Assembly: GCA_019649035.1 (NCBI GenBank)
Contig: BMAT01007441.1
Span: forward strand, 132,762-152,840
Reading direction: 5' to 3'
Length of the DNA stretch: 20,079 bases
Source: Elysia marginata
Lineage: Eukaryota; Mollusca; Gastropoda; Plakobranchidae
The notes beneath the pieces were generated by a model, which was not told where the DNA came from, did no database searches, and saw only the letters and a list, made by a program, of their open reading frames with translations. Positions 12,501 to 20,079 of this stretch are shown in pieces (the first letter of the stretch is position 1; each line of letters starts with the position of its first letter). The position numbers and the translations under genes were made by a program.

Positions 12501-15500
12501 GTCCACTCCCTCCCTCTCTCTCTTTCTTTTTGTTTTCCTGTTACTTCTAAGCCCTTGCCGGATGATTAATTTAAAGCTAGATAGATCTATAGCCCGTGGT
12601 GAGCACCATCAGTGAAAGGGAGATGGGGGAAGAAAGGAGCCCGAGTGGGAAAGAGAGGGGGAGGGGGCAAGTTGAGGTTAAGGCCTAGCCTCGCTTGTGC
12701 TTGGGTGGTGTGCATGCGTTTGTGTGTGTGGGGGCTCGCTTTGTCTGTGATACTGAAACTGACAATGATATAAAGCAGCTCGGTCATCAAGACTGGAACT
12801 TTTCTTATTAAAGCAATGATGAGCCCCAGATACAGATGGAACCCTTTGAATCTAAGTATGCAAATTATTTATGCTGAAAACTAAAAGATAAACGAATTCT
12901 ATGGTGACAGATACAGCACACCTTCTTTTTTTGTTTCACATTTTATTGCTCTTGATTTTTCAGTCTCATAGAGACTCATTACCTTGTAGGAGAGGTAAGG
13001 CGTATGCGAGGAGCTGTTCCATCTGTAATTATCTGGATCTAATGCAAGTGTATCCATAATGGAAGAGTAACACACTTGAGTGATTATCGGTCTACCCCAT
13101 CTTTCCACAGGTACGCAATGGTCCTGAAAAAAAAGAAAGAATTCTTACAGATGTCGCTATTATACTCCATTTTTGGACAACCTACACTGTGATTTTGTTA
13201 ACACGTACAATATACGAGTCTTGTCAGAAACAACATACCAGCGATATACAATACGGTATTAGAACATGTATTTGTTTAAAAAAATAAAAAGGTGTAGATT
13301 GAATCACTAGTTGAATTCACTTTCAATTTTAAAATTTTACAAAATTAAATCCTCTGCATAAAAATATAGCATCATATAATTTAGAGGATAGGGTGCAAAG
13401 AAAAATTGATTACCAAGCGTATTCTTAAGGTACTACATTATTATGGATGAGAAATTGATCAACATTTGTATGTTAATGAAACAATAGTCAAATCGTGAAA
13501 AACTGTATTTCTGTGTATCTGTTTTTTCAATTTTCTGTATTTCCTAAAATTTATTTCCTCTCTCTCGTACCCAATAAGCAATATTTGGATGGCTCAGTCT
13601 GTTGTGACCATGGTTAGCAAAGATGATTAGGAAAACAATGGTTAACAAACCTTTTATGCTATAGGTGATGACAACCCCCCACCCCCTGCATCACCAAAAT
13701 GAAAAAAAAAAACCAACCCAGTCCAACTTAATAACATATTTCTTTTAAAATAAGTCTAACTGAATTAGGAAGTGCATCTTACGTCCGCCAAAAAAACTTT
13801 TTGAAAGCTTTTTACAAGTCTTTTCAACATGGGGAAAACAAGTAGGTACAGCCCAGCTTGGATATTTGTCTTGCAACCAATCAAAATAATTCTTAAGTCA
13901 AAATTGAATAATAGTAAAATATTTGTAGCACAGAAAAGCTTATTTTTTTTCTTTTTTGAAACAGAACAAACAGAAAAGCTCTACCATGTTTTTATAAACA
14001 GTTATAGCCAGCAGGGTTAGGACTTAAGAAATTTCAGCAACGGGAGAAAATTGCGTTTAAAGTTTATATAATTATAAAGGTGTAGAGTCCTTAGCAATCA
14101 TACCAAATTGAATCAAACACACAAAACATGAAATTTGAACATGAACCAGGTGTGAATATTGTTTTGAAATGGTTTTAAGGTCAATATCTAAAATTAAAAA
14201 AAAAAATTACTTCTGAACACCCATTAAACTTTGAAAACCTATTATCTAAAAAATAGGCCACACAACATAAAGCTTTTTTTGGACAGAATGCAAGACATTT
14301 AGAGACCCATGGTAACAAAATTTAACATGAAACTATCAGCATATGCTACAAAAGAAAAAGAAAATTGAAAATCTGAATGCAGTTCAAAAAAAATAATATT
14401 AAAAAAATCTAAGCTTTAATTATGTGGATTCAAATGTATATAAACTTGTCTCTATTAAAATTCAACCAGTAGAGAAAAAGTTATAAATATGTAAGAAAGG
14501 TAAGTGACAAACTCACCCCATCGTACTGAGAACACTCATAAAGATCGCCATACCAAGGTAAACCTAGAACAAGCTTGTTAGCTGGAATGTTGTGTTTAAG
14601 ATAGGACCTGATCGCTGGAAAAAAAGAGTTATCATGTATCTGAGACAACATTTATGATTCTATGAAGAATATCAATAGAAATAACAGGGACGGCCAGATT
14701 AATCATTGAGTGAATCATTATTTTATGGCCAATGTTGCCCAAATTTTACTTTTCTCTTTTACCACTTTGGAACACTGAGTTTTATATTAACTGTTTAATT
14801 GCAAAATAAAAATGGTCAAACTAGACTATTCATTTCTTAAGATTATAAGTAGATGTTTTGTAGAGTTTCCATTCCATTGCAAGGCTATAACTATGACAAT
14901 CTATTTTAACTTGTCAAAGCTGTCATCCTAAAGTATGAACATTTCGGATTGGTGAAACTATGGTCCTGTTCAGATAGTTCACACCAAATGGGAGAAAAAA
15001 ATTCACTTCCAATTATTCAAAACTTGAATTTTAAGTACACATAACTAAAATAGGAAAATAAAATAAAATCAGCAATCTGCTCACACTTCAAACTGAACAA
15101 TTATTTGAATTATCCAGGTTGAAATTCAATGGATATGACTGTAGTCATATGTTGTCATAAAAGTGCAACATTCTCTCTTCAAGTTTTCAAAACAAAATGT
15201 GTGGTACAGGCCTACTTAAAGTTATATGTAAGATTTATGACTCTAATATACTACAGGAGTTCAAAACAGGTCTAAAAACATGATATAAAAGAAGATTAAT
15301 ATAAGATGACTTTTGAAATTAAAACTCTCACCTGTGTACATATATTACTTGTACATTTGTTCTATCTAGATTGACTAACTTGCTGAATATATGCTTTAAA
15401 TAGTGGAGGCAGCCACTGTGTAGTCAAGGAGTGTAGTGGCGACATGGTATAAGGTATGTTTCTCCAAGTGGCAAGGCGATAGGTGCCGAAACTACTATAA

Positions 15501-18500
15501 AATGAAGGTTCGAATCATACTAAAGGGAGACATTTCGGGCATTTCCACCTAAAACCTACCTTTTTCCATTGCTAAATTCACATAACAAAACTCACCCCAT
15601 CTAGCTGCATGGTAGCCTGAGTTGGGTCCAACATGGCTTGTACTTTCATCGTAAGCCATGATAAAAAAGATATCTGAATGTTGCGCAAGACCTTGATAGT
15701 CGTAAGCTCTGTAGTGGCTGGTGGCTTCCATTATTACATCTACACTAATCTGTGGAGCAAGCAAAGTGCAGAGAAAATCTATTATTTTAAAATTTTGGCA
15801 AACAAAAAAAAAAGGTTTCCGATGCCATATACTTCCTTTTTTTCTAGAAATTACCTTAACTTAATCAATATCAATTCAAACCAACACAGAAATACAGTCT
15901 CAAGAATATTGATATCTAGGGAACCCAATTGAAGCTTTGAGACTTAAGGCGCAATCAAAATTCAAAAGTAAAAGTATAAATTAAACTGCAGGGTAAAGGC
16001 AACAGAGTATTCTCATTAAAACAACAATCAATGCAATCTATATTACTATTCAAACACTTGGTGTCTCTTGATTAGGAAAAATTCAATTTTCCTCAAGTAG
16101 GATAACTTACTTACTAAACATAATAATGTACGCACTTATACTAATATAAACACATTTTTTCTAGGGATAGCAAAGAAGAAAGAACAATCTGATAACAAAT
16201 AACAACAAATTTTTTATATATTTCTCACTACCAGTAGCCTCTCCAACAGTTAAATATTTCATACCTGGGTATGTGGCATGACACTTCGAAACGTATCGCT
16301 TGTTTCCCTGACTAGTTCAGTGTAAGATCGACGGAAATAACTTTGACTTGGATTACATCCATACTCTACATCGAAATTGATCCCATCAAGGAAGTTGTTC
16401 CATACATCCTGAAGTTTCTGCTGAACCCATTGTGACCGCCGCTGTTTACTAAACAGTGTTTTCTTGTCTGGTCTGCCTAAAAAGAAGAACACAAAGAGCA
16501 TTGATAAAATATAAAAAACAGTTGAGATTATGTGCAATGTATGTCAAAATATAAAAACAAGGCCATATTATGTGCAATGTATGACAAAATATAAAAACAA
16601 GGAGATATTATGTGCAATGTATGACAGTTAAATACTCAAACCTTACTTGACTAGATGAATATGAAGATTGAATACAATGAAAATTTCAAACACCTTTTCC
16701 GTCATTAAATTTATTATTTTTTTGCCAATAAAATTGAGAAAAAACATGCTGGACTAAAACAGCTTACCAAGTAAAACAGCTCTAGCACCGTGAGAATGGG
16801 CCAAACACATCAGCTCAGGGCTAAGATAGTTGAACATGACAACAGTGGTCACTTTAGACCAGTCATAGAAACGCCAATGACGCTCTTGATCATGAACAGT
16901 GAAAGCAAATACCTGCAATATGACGTTCGGAAAACAAAAACTAATACATGAAAATGTGGTCAAGCACTTTTGCTTGGGTAATCTACAGGCAGTTGTGTTA
17001 ATGAGCCTACACAGTTAGTTTTTAGAAAAAAAAATATAAATTTAAAAACAGTCTTACATAATATTTAATTGTCATGAAACCCTTGTTCTTTAACAGATAA
17101 AAAAGGAAAGTCAACTTATGATCATGTTCTCAGACAAGGGACGGTTTAACCCAATATGACTCACAGTTACTCTAGTCTAAGTAATTCCAATGTCTAAAAT
17201 TCTAATTTGGCAAACTTCTTTGAAAATAGATTTATTCCTCTTTATCTCAATCTTTTTAATGATTAGAACACCTATTTTGCTACAAAGTTTTGATAATTCT
17301 AAGCAATCTTTAACATTCTGAAGCTCAAAAAAGAAGGCACTTAAAAAAAAACCCAGCCCTTGAAATGTGAAAATTGCAACATCTAACTCATTTGGGATGG
17401 TTGCGATATAAAGTTGAGTCTATTTGACATTGGATAAGTCAAACTATTTACTATTTTTGGACTCCTGATTTTATCCTTCTTCTTTTAATGTATATTGATA
17501 ATTTGAATTTTGGACAATTCATTCAAAGTTCCGAGGAGGTTCAACATATCCAAACTGCCTCACCTCCTTTCTAGTTGTGTCTGTTATCGGTTCACACAGT
17601 TTGGGGTCACTGCAAGGGCAGGCTGGTCTGTGAAACAATAGGAAAACAAGTTGAAACAAACGAAAAATTCTGATAAGCAAAACTAATTTTGGAAGAACTT
17701 TTTAGCTGTAGTGCTAACAATTTTTCTACTTCTTTGACCACAGAGATGCTTAGTGCCAAATCTGTTTGTTTCCAGAGCTCTGTGATAGGTTGGATATTCT
17801 TAGATTTGTTATATATAAAACATAACCAACATTTTTTACTTAAGAAATGTTTTCATTTTAAATTATAATATATCTCCTACACCACTGGAGTAAGACTAAC
17901 AAGTTCTTTTTTGATTAAAGTAGAAAAAAGAAACAGGGCAAAAAATATGTATACCAGGAGTAAGAAGAGTCAATATAACAACATTAGACAAACCTGCAGA
18001 GTGGTTTAACTGTTAAAATTTTCTTTTAAAAAAATGTGCACACTTTTGTTGATTTCAAGTAATGGGAAAAAGAGAAAACGATGGACTAATATACAGGATT
18101 TTTTTTTTGTTCAACTTTTTCAAATTTGATATTTCTGCCATCTGATTTAATACAACGTGAGTAATGTAAAAAAACTAAAGCTCTTTGTGAGAACTTGACA
18201 CCAGCTACCTAAAGCAGAAAAACTATGCAGCTGACAAATAATTAAACAAGCAAATGGCTCCTTATGTTTAGAATACCTTGGGCCTAAACCACTTGCATGG
18301 TTCTCAGTCTGGATTTTTTTACGACTGACAGGATGGGGAGAATGAATCTTTGTTGGAGGCAGAACATCAAACATGCTCTTCCTCATTTCAGCACCGTCCG
18401 GAGTGTCCGTGTAGTCGAGCATATCAATGTGAAAAATTCCGACTCCTCGTAGATTCATGCCTGTGACGATTTTGTACTTGTATTTCAAGCTTTCCACGTT

Positions 18501-19881
18501 GTCATAATGGATCTGGTAAACCGTCTTTGTAGTCTCATTCTGGGTTGAGAATATGAGGAAAGAAAAAAAAACTTGAATTAATATGGTGAGCTTCAGCAAA
18601 ATAGCTGGTCTTGCTACATAGGGTATCAACTTGATAAACAATGAGCTTTTTTTTAAACTAAAGATATTACAGTATTCTATTTTAACTGTAATTAATTTTT
18701 ACTGTCAATAATTTGTTCTATTATCTAAAAACTTTAATGAAGATTTTCCCTTGGATAAATTGAGAACATTAACATATCATTTACAGTGACTTTTTGAAAA
18801 TTGGTCTAGTTGCAAAAACAGCCAACTTGATGAGTATTTTATCTGTAAGGGCTAAAATTATGACAAAATTGTTTCCCTGCATTAAAGTAAAGTGTTAATG
18901 TGTATTCCTTCACATAAAAGTCGCAAACATTAAATGCATAGAAATGGCAAAACATGAAAAATAGAAAATTGTCTCGCGTCTACGGTGAATGAGCTGGATG
19001 TCGCAAATTTCACCCTTTAAGAAGTTGCTGTTTTTCAAAAAGAAATTTTTCTAAGCTTCTATAAGTTAAAAATTTTATGAAACTATCAATATTTAGGGAA
19101 AAGATAATAAAACTTTTGTTAATTTAAAATAAACAGGAAAAGAAGGAAAAACTAGACCTTTAAATGGTGTTTGCTCAAAAACTTAATTTTCAACATTCAA
19201 CTTAATCACCCTCGACGCAAGGCAATTGAAATAGACACACACTTTAAGTCCTTGATGATGGAACATCTCAAAATGCCCTTTTCTCCATTCTCAAAAATGA
19301 CTACATTTATCTAAAAAAATTTCAGAACATAAAAAGATACCAGAATAAATTTTCACCAACGACTGAGAAAAATTTTAAACAGCTTCCATACATTGCACGA
19401 AAGATCAGCCTTTCTTCACTTTTGTCAGTTTGTGAAGGTGGAACTAATAGAAATTGAGTATCAAACCATCAACCAACCAGCATTGATACAAAGTTGTGGA
19501 GCAGCTTATTTTAATTTAGACCTACACATAAAATCTTAACATCTAATTTGTTTGGGAAGATTATGGTTATCTTTATATAATAAAAAATGTATAAAGCCAC
19601 CAAGGAGGCTCTAAGAACAGTTAATAAACGTTGACTAAAATTAACACAAAAAGTCTCAGACACAGCCAAATTGACTTGATTAACAAACAAGTTAAGGGGG
19701 TTAAATGTGAGTCATTCCGTACTCTATACATTATAAATGGCGTTGAAGAGGTTGAGTTCCAGTAATAGTTTTGTGGCATCTGAAGACGTAGCTTGTGTAT
19801 ATCCTTGTAATCGGCTGGCTTTCCAGGAGAATCACTGCATGGTGCGCCCCTATAAGGAACTTTCTCAATGTAACATTTGTC
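9501..19881 (-). CDS. CTBS: two-domain di-N-acetylchitobiase-like protein (GH18), spliced, 5' part missing
   Basis: Ten exons on the - strand (19881-19723, 18539-18277, 17627-17564, 16912-16768, 16476-16265, 15749-15596, 14614-14517, 13123-12983, 11107-10892, 9524-9501) join in frame through GT-AG introns to give 491 codons and a stop. They encode the C-terminal part of one chitobiase domain (fragment residues 1 to about 115), a linker of about 25 residues, and a complete second domain (about 143-478). Chitobiase is a GH18 enzyme, lysosomal in mammals, that cleaves the GlcNAc-beta-1,4-GlcNAc core of N-glycans from the reducing end. The second domain has the CPC/C cysteine start, the DGINFDVE catalytic motif, MAYDE, LPWYG and GMWHIDCLDYS. 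No start codon, signal peptide or stop is seen between the domains. The alternative is two separate tandem genes. The start codon lies beyond 20079. Confidence 0.8.
9525..10891 (-). other. chitobiase gene last intron (1,367 nt)
   Basis: It runs from a perfect GTAAGT donor to a TTTTTTTTCTATCAG acceptor. It contains repeat copy A. No third chitobiase domain or recognisable exon was found in it. Confidence 0.55.
10611..10790. repeat. intronic repeat family, copy A
   Basis: This is the partner of the copy at 17225-17400, in the same orientation and with the same landmarks in the same order. It starts about 100 nt past the end of the domain 2 C-terminal exon, in the direction of transcription. 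Confidence 0.65.
10892..11107 (-). CDS. CTBS: chitobiase domain 2, C-terminal exon
   Basis: Seventy-two codons in phase 0-0 read DGKLYQIQYDNPESLSLKYK, then LASDMGIRGVGMWHIDCLDY and SDTSYGQKMRDSMFNPLPSW, ending TEKESLKF before a perfect GTAAGT donor at 10891. It matches the closing strands of vertebrate chitobiase and includes the conserved Trp (codon 11011-11009), which in GH18 enzymes stacks under the sugar at the cleavage site. It is the counterpart of the domain 1 exon at 18277-18539. Without splicing, the frame would stop after six more codons at 10871-10873. Confidence 0.92.
12338..12500 (+). mobile_element. possible remnant of a pogo/Tigger-like (Tc1/mariner superfamily) DNA transposon or MITE
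   Basis: The sequence TA|CAGTAGAATCCCTATAAACCGAA starts at 12336-12338. It resembles pogo/Tigger terminal repeats, which open with CAGT and are flanked by a TA target site. Several AACCGAA-like or AACCGCAA-like words follow (12356, 12370, 12387, 12482 regions), as in subterminal repeats of such elements. I could not find a matching inverted end, so the element would be truncated. The right limit is a guess. Confidence 0.3.
12504..12667. repeat. CT-rich / GA-rich foldback with GC-rich patch
   Basis: The pyrimidine tract at 12504-12526 is largely complementary to the purine tract at 12647-12667, so a single strand could fold back on itself. A G-rich and GT-rich segment follows to about 12760. 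This patch is much richer in GC than the introns around it, which suggests an inserted sequence. Confidence 0.5.
12983..13123 (-). CDS. CTBS: chitobiase domain 2, divergent penultimate-type exon
   Basis: This phase 0-0 exon of 47 codons starts DHCVPVERWGRPIITQV and ends YRWNSSSHTPYLSYK before the GTAATG donor. It holds the same position as the exon at 19723-19881 and shares its boundaries, the [YR]WNS[TS]S sequon region and the TP[FY] motif near the end. The conserved RGAPCSD loop is replaced by unrelated sequence and the exon is six codons shorter. Confidence 0.88.
13124..14516 (-). other. chitobiase gene intron (1,393 nt)
   Basis: Donor GTGAGT and a long pyrimidine tract with a TTTCAG acceptor. 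I see nothing beyond AT-rich sequence, homopolymer runs and a small C-rich patch at about 13673-13689. An open frame at 13829-14020 on the + strand has no recognisable product. Confidence 0.85.
14517..14614 (-). CDS. CTBS: chitobiase domain 2, exon with the LPWYG motif
   Basis: Two bases complete an Ala codon, and 32 codons follow: IRSYLKHNIPANKLVLGLPW and then YGDLYECSQYDG. KLVLGLPWYG matches the vertebrate KLVMGVPWYG strand of the barrel. The exon ends in phase 0 at a GTGAGT donor (14516). It is phase-compatible with the next exon, as the equivalent junction of domain 1 would be. Confidence 0.93.
14615..15595 (-). other. chitobiase gene intron (981 nt)
   Basis: Donor GTGAGT and acceptor TTTTTCCAG. 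Besides the tRNA-like element near its 5' end, it contains a perfect 8-bp inverted repeat with a 2-nt spacer at 15133-15150 (ATATGACT/AGTCATAT). No exon is seen. Confidence 0.85.
15455..15530 (+). mobile_element. decayed tRNA-Ser-like sequence, probably a SINE head or tRNA pseudogene
   Basis: On the + strand, TCTCCAAGTGGCAAGGCGAT (15461-15480) resembles the D-arm and box A region of eukaryotic tRNA-Ser. It is followed by a perfect box B-type GGTTCGAATC at 15507-15516. The 46-nt offset between the boxes suits a tRNA-type promoter. The acceptor stem and T-stem do not pair cleanly, so this is not a working tRNA. It lies within 70 nt of the splice donor at 15595 and antisense to the chitobiase gene. 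The surrounding 15400-15545 is richer in GC than the intron and may belong to the same element. Confidence 0.5.
15596..15749 (-). CDS. CTBS: chitobiase domain 2, exon with the MAYDE motif
   Basis: This exon of 51 codons plus one base reads ISVDVIMEATSHYRAYDYQG, then LAQHSDIFFIMAYDESTSHV and GPNSGYHAARW. IMAYDE corresponds to the conserved M.YDE strand of GH18, whose Tyr and Asp line the active site. The vertebrate DVAW pattern is replaced by DVIM. The segment after MAYDE is some residues shorter than in human chitobiase. The acceptor is CTCCACAG and the donor is a strong GTGAGT. Confidence 0.93.
15750..16264 (-). other. chitobiase gene intron (515 nt)
   Basis: Donor GTATGA and acceptor CTCCACAG. 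I see no repeat or coding sequence. Confidence 0.85.
16265..16476 (-). CDS. CTBS: chitobiase domain 2, catalytic-motif exon
   Basis: The exon (phase 1 in, phase 0 out) encodes 70 full codons including FLDGINFDVEYGC. This fits the GH18 active-site signature of hydrophobic-[DN]-G-x-[DN]-x-[DN]-x-E. The catalytic acid Glu is the codon at 16366-16364 (residue 248 of the visible fragment), preceded by the assisting Asp at 16372-16370. The segment then continues through ELVRETSDTFRSVMPHTQ, matching the vertebrate helix after the catalytic strand. The acceptor is TTTTTAG and the donor CAG|GTATGA. Confidence 0.95.
16505..16626. repeat. tandem repeat, 40-bp period, about three copies
   Basis: The unit beginning ATTATGTGCAATGTATG and continuing through CAAAATATAAAAACAAGG starts at 16527, 16567 and 16607. 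The copies are nearly identical, and partial unit sequence extends the array at both ends. It lies in the 291-nt intron between 16768 and 16476, only about 28 nt from the acceptor of the catalytic exon. Confidence 0.9.
16768..16912 (-). CDS. CTBS: chitobiase domain 2, exon for first barrel strands
   Basis: The exon runs from phase 0 to phase 1 and encodes VFAFTVHDQERHWRFYDW, then SKVTTVVMFNYLSPELMCLA and HSHGARAVLL plus the first base of a Gly codon. It matches the vertebrate segment with the pattern VF.F...W..YDWS..TTV, ...ELMC.AHS.GAR.VL. That segment covers the first strands of the TIM barrel. The acceptor is TTGCAG and the donor GTAAGC. Confidence 0.93.
16913..17563 (-). other. chitobiase gene intron (651 nt) with dispersed repeat copy
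   Basis: Donor GTGAGG and acceptor TTGCAG. It contains the second copy of a roughly 180-bp repeat (17225-17400). No coding sequence is seen. Confidence 0.85.
17225..17400. repeat. intronic repeat family, copy B
   Basis: This stretch aligns collinearly with 10611-10790 in the same orientation. The shared landmarks are TAGATTTATTCCTCTTT, TGCTAC...TTTTGAT, a CTGAA...GC segment, and ATGTGAAAATTG followed by CA...CTCATTTG. The lengths (176 and 180 nt) and the spacing of the landmarks agree, so chance is unlikely. No coding capacity is visible. Confidence 0.65.
17564..17627 (-). CDS. CTBS: chitobiase domain 2, N-terminal cysteine-motif exon
   Basis: After a TTTCACAG acceptor, one base completes the split Arg codon. 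Then 21 codons read PACPCSDPKLCEPITDTTRKE up to a GAG|GTGAGG donor. The CPC...LC pattern matches the N-terminal disulfide region of mature vertebrate chitobiase, where it follows the signal peptide. Here it is preceded by linker sequence instead. Confidence 0.85.
17628..18276 (-). other. chitobiase gene interdomain intron (649 nt)
   Basis: This stretch decides whether the locus is one gene or two. The ATG triplets I checked on the - strand open only into very short frames (for example from 17853, 17833, 17823, 17983) or into a charged frame that stops (from about 18140). None encodes a signal peptide leading to a donor of the needed phase. I see no AATAAA on this strand here, only an ATTAAA at 18151-18146. 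It reads as an ordinary intron. Confidence 0.7.
18277..18539 (-). CDS. CTBS: chitobiase domain 1, C-terminal exon continuing into an interdomain linker
   Basis: The exon opens in phase 0 with a sequon (NETTKT), then VYQIHYDNVESLKYKYKI, GMNLRGVGIFHIDMLDYTD and MRKSMFDVLPP. These match the last strands of the GH18 barrel in chitobiase. After LPP the reading frame continues through a polar, basic linker (KIHSPHPVSRKKIQTE onward) to an AAG|GTATTC donor at 18277/18276, ending in phase 2. The usual Trp near the end of the barrel, present as GMW in domain 2, is Phe here (GIF, codon 18434-18432). If the donor were skipped the frame would stop at 18147; I judge that less likely because the next exon is phase-compatible and carries on the domain pattern. 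Confidence 0.85.
18540..19722 (-). other. chitobiase gene intron (domain 1, 1,183 nt)
   Basis: Donor GTACGG and acceptor CCCAG. No coding sequence is seen. A short stretch near 19527-19560 resembles the end of the repeat family described at 10611 and 17225. Confidence 0.85.
19723..19881 (-). CDS. CTBS: chitobiase domain 1, penultimate exon of the domain
   Basis: This phase 0-0 exon of 53 codons begins DKCYIEKVPYRGAPCSD. That segment closely matches the vertebrate chitobiase stretch following the conserved PWYG motif, including the RGAPCSD loop. It ends before the GTACGG donor (19722) with a segment containing an NST N-glycosylation sequon and the residues TPFIMYR. The same exon of domain 2 (12983-13123) has the same phases but is 18 nt shorter and has lost the RGAPCSD loop. 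Confidence 0.9.
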
Positions 19882-20079
19882 CTGGAAATTAGAATAAAAA
19901 ATAAAAGTTGTCAAACTCAAGCCTTCAAAAAGTAGATTGTTTATTTTTGTTCTATAGATAGGAATTAAAATGAGATTGACAAAAATTTTGCACTAAAAAG
20001 AAGGCCGCTGGTAACTGTCTTTGTGAACCTAAAATTGTAAAAAAAATTTTTGATTCAGTGTTTAATGTGCTCGTTTAGT
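19882..20079 (-). other. chitobiase gene, intron upstream of first visible exon
   Basis: The sequence immediately before the exon at 19881 is a T-rich tract ending in TTCCAG, a good acceptor. The rest to the window edge is AT-rich with no coding match. The exons for the earlier part of domain 1, including its catalytic motif, must lie further right. Confidence 0.75.

Larger units (their letters stand above)
11108..12982 (-). other. chitobiase gene intron (1,875 nt, largest visible)
   Basis: Donor GTAATG and acceptor TTTGAACAG. It contains a pogo/Tigger-like terminal sequence at 12338, a CT-rich/GA-rich foldback (12504-12667) and an unusually GC-rich patch to about 12760. The rest is plain AT-rich sequence. 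An open frame at 12587-12790 is a product of the biased composition. Confidence 0.85.

Noticed and set aside
12587..12790. Proline-rich and histidine-rich open frame on the - strand
   Set aside because: It comes from the G-rich, low-complexity patch inside a chitobiase intron and has no family resemblance or splice context.
15678..15932. 84-codon open frame on the + strand across a chitobiase exon
   Set aside because: It is the antisense shadow of the exon at 15596-15749, which has matching splice phases and clear GH18 motifs.
16505..16626. CRISPR-like array
   Set aside because: The 40-bp units are contiguous tandem copies without unique spacers, and the DNA is eukaryotic.
17628..18149. Two separate tandem chitobiase genes, the first ending at the in-frame stop at 18147-18149
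   Set aside because: The extension to that stop resembles nothing in the family, a phase-matched donor precedes it, no AATAAA on this strand follows, and no signal-peptide exon for a second gene is visible. It remains the main alternative.

Overview
The window is eukaryotic (metazoan) nuclear DNA. It is AT-rich and contains interrupted coding sequence with GT-AG introns, long non-coding stretches, homopolymer and TA tracts, and decayed tRNA-derived repeats. No bacterial-type operon, ribosome-binding site or viral gene is visible. An invertebrate, possibly a mollusc or other lophotrochozoan, fits the base composition and the moderate similarity of both genes to vertebrate homologues. That placement is inference, not something the sequence proves.

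Two protein-coding genes face each other tail to tail. On the + strand, positions 313-1518 hold the last two coding exons of an LC3/Atg8 autophagy ubiquitin-like protein; its first exons lie upstream of the window. On the - strand, positions 19881 down to 9501 hold ten coding exons of a glycoside hydrolase family 18 protein of the di-N-acetylchitobiase (CTBS) type. The first two exons are the C-terminal part of one chitobiase domain. The next seven form a complete second domain. A 24-nt terminal exon appears to supply the stop. The intron phases chain without a break from the first domain through a linker into the second, and no new start codon with a signal peptide lies between them. The simplest reading is one gene encoding two tandem chitobiase domains, whose 5' part lies beyond the right edge. 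The visible exons total 1,476 nt (491 codons plus stop).

Layout: 1-312 LC3 intron; 313-419 and 1323-1518 LC3 exons; 1519 to about 3000 probable LC3 3' UTR; about 3000-9500 non-coding gap with a tRNA-derived SINE-like element at 4411-4715, simple repeats and a short direct duplication; 9501-19881 the two-domain chitobiase gene; 19882-20079 its next upstream intron. The chitobiase introns carry a decayed tRNA-Ser-like element, a pogo/Tigger-like terminal sequence with a nearby foldback, a 40-bp-period tandem repeat and at least two copies of a roughly 180-bp repeat family.

Both products belong to lysosome-linked degradation (autophagosome formation; breakdown of the chitobiose core of N-glycans). 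Convergent neighbours like these need not be co-regulated, and nothing here shows that they are. I found no new multi-gene system. The most notable signals are the two-domain chitobiase architecture and the differing active-site residues of its two domains.
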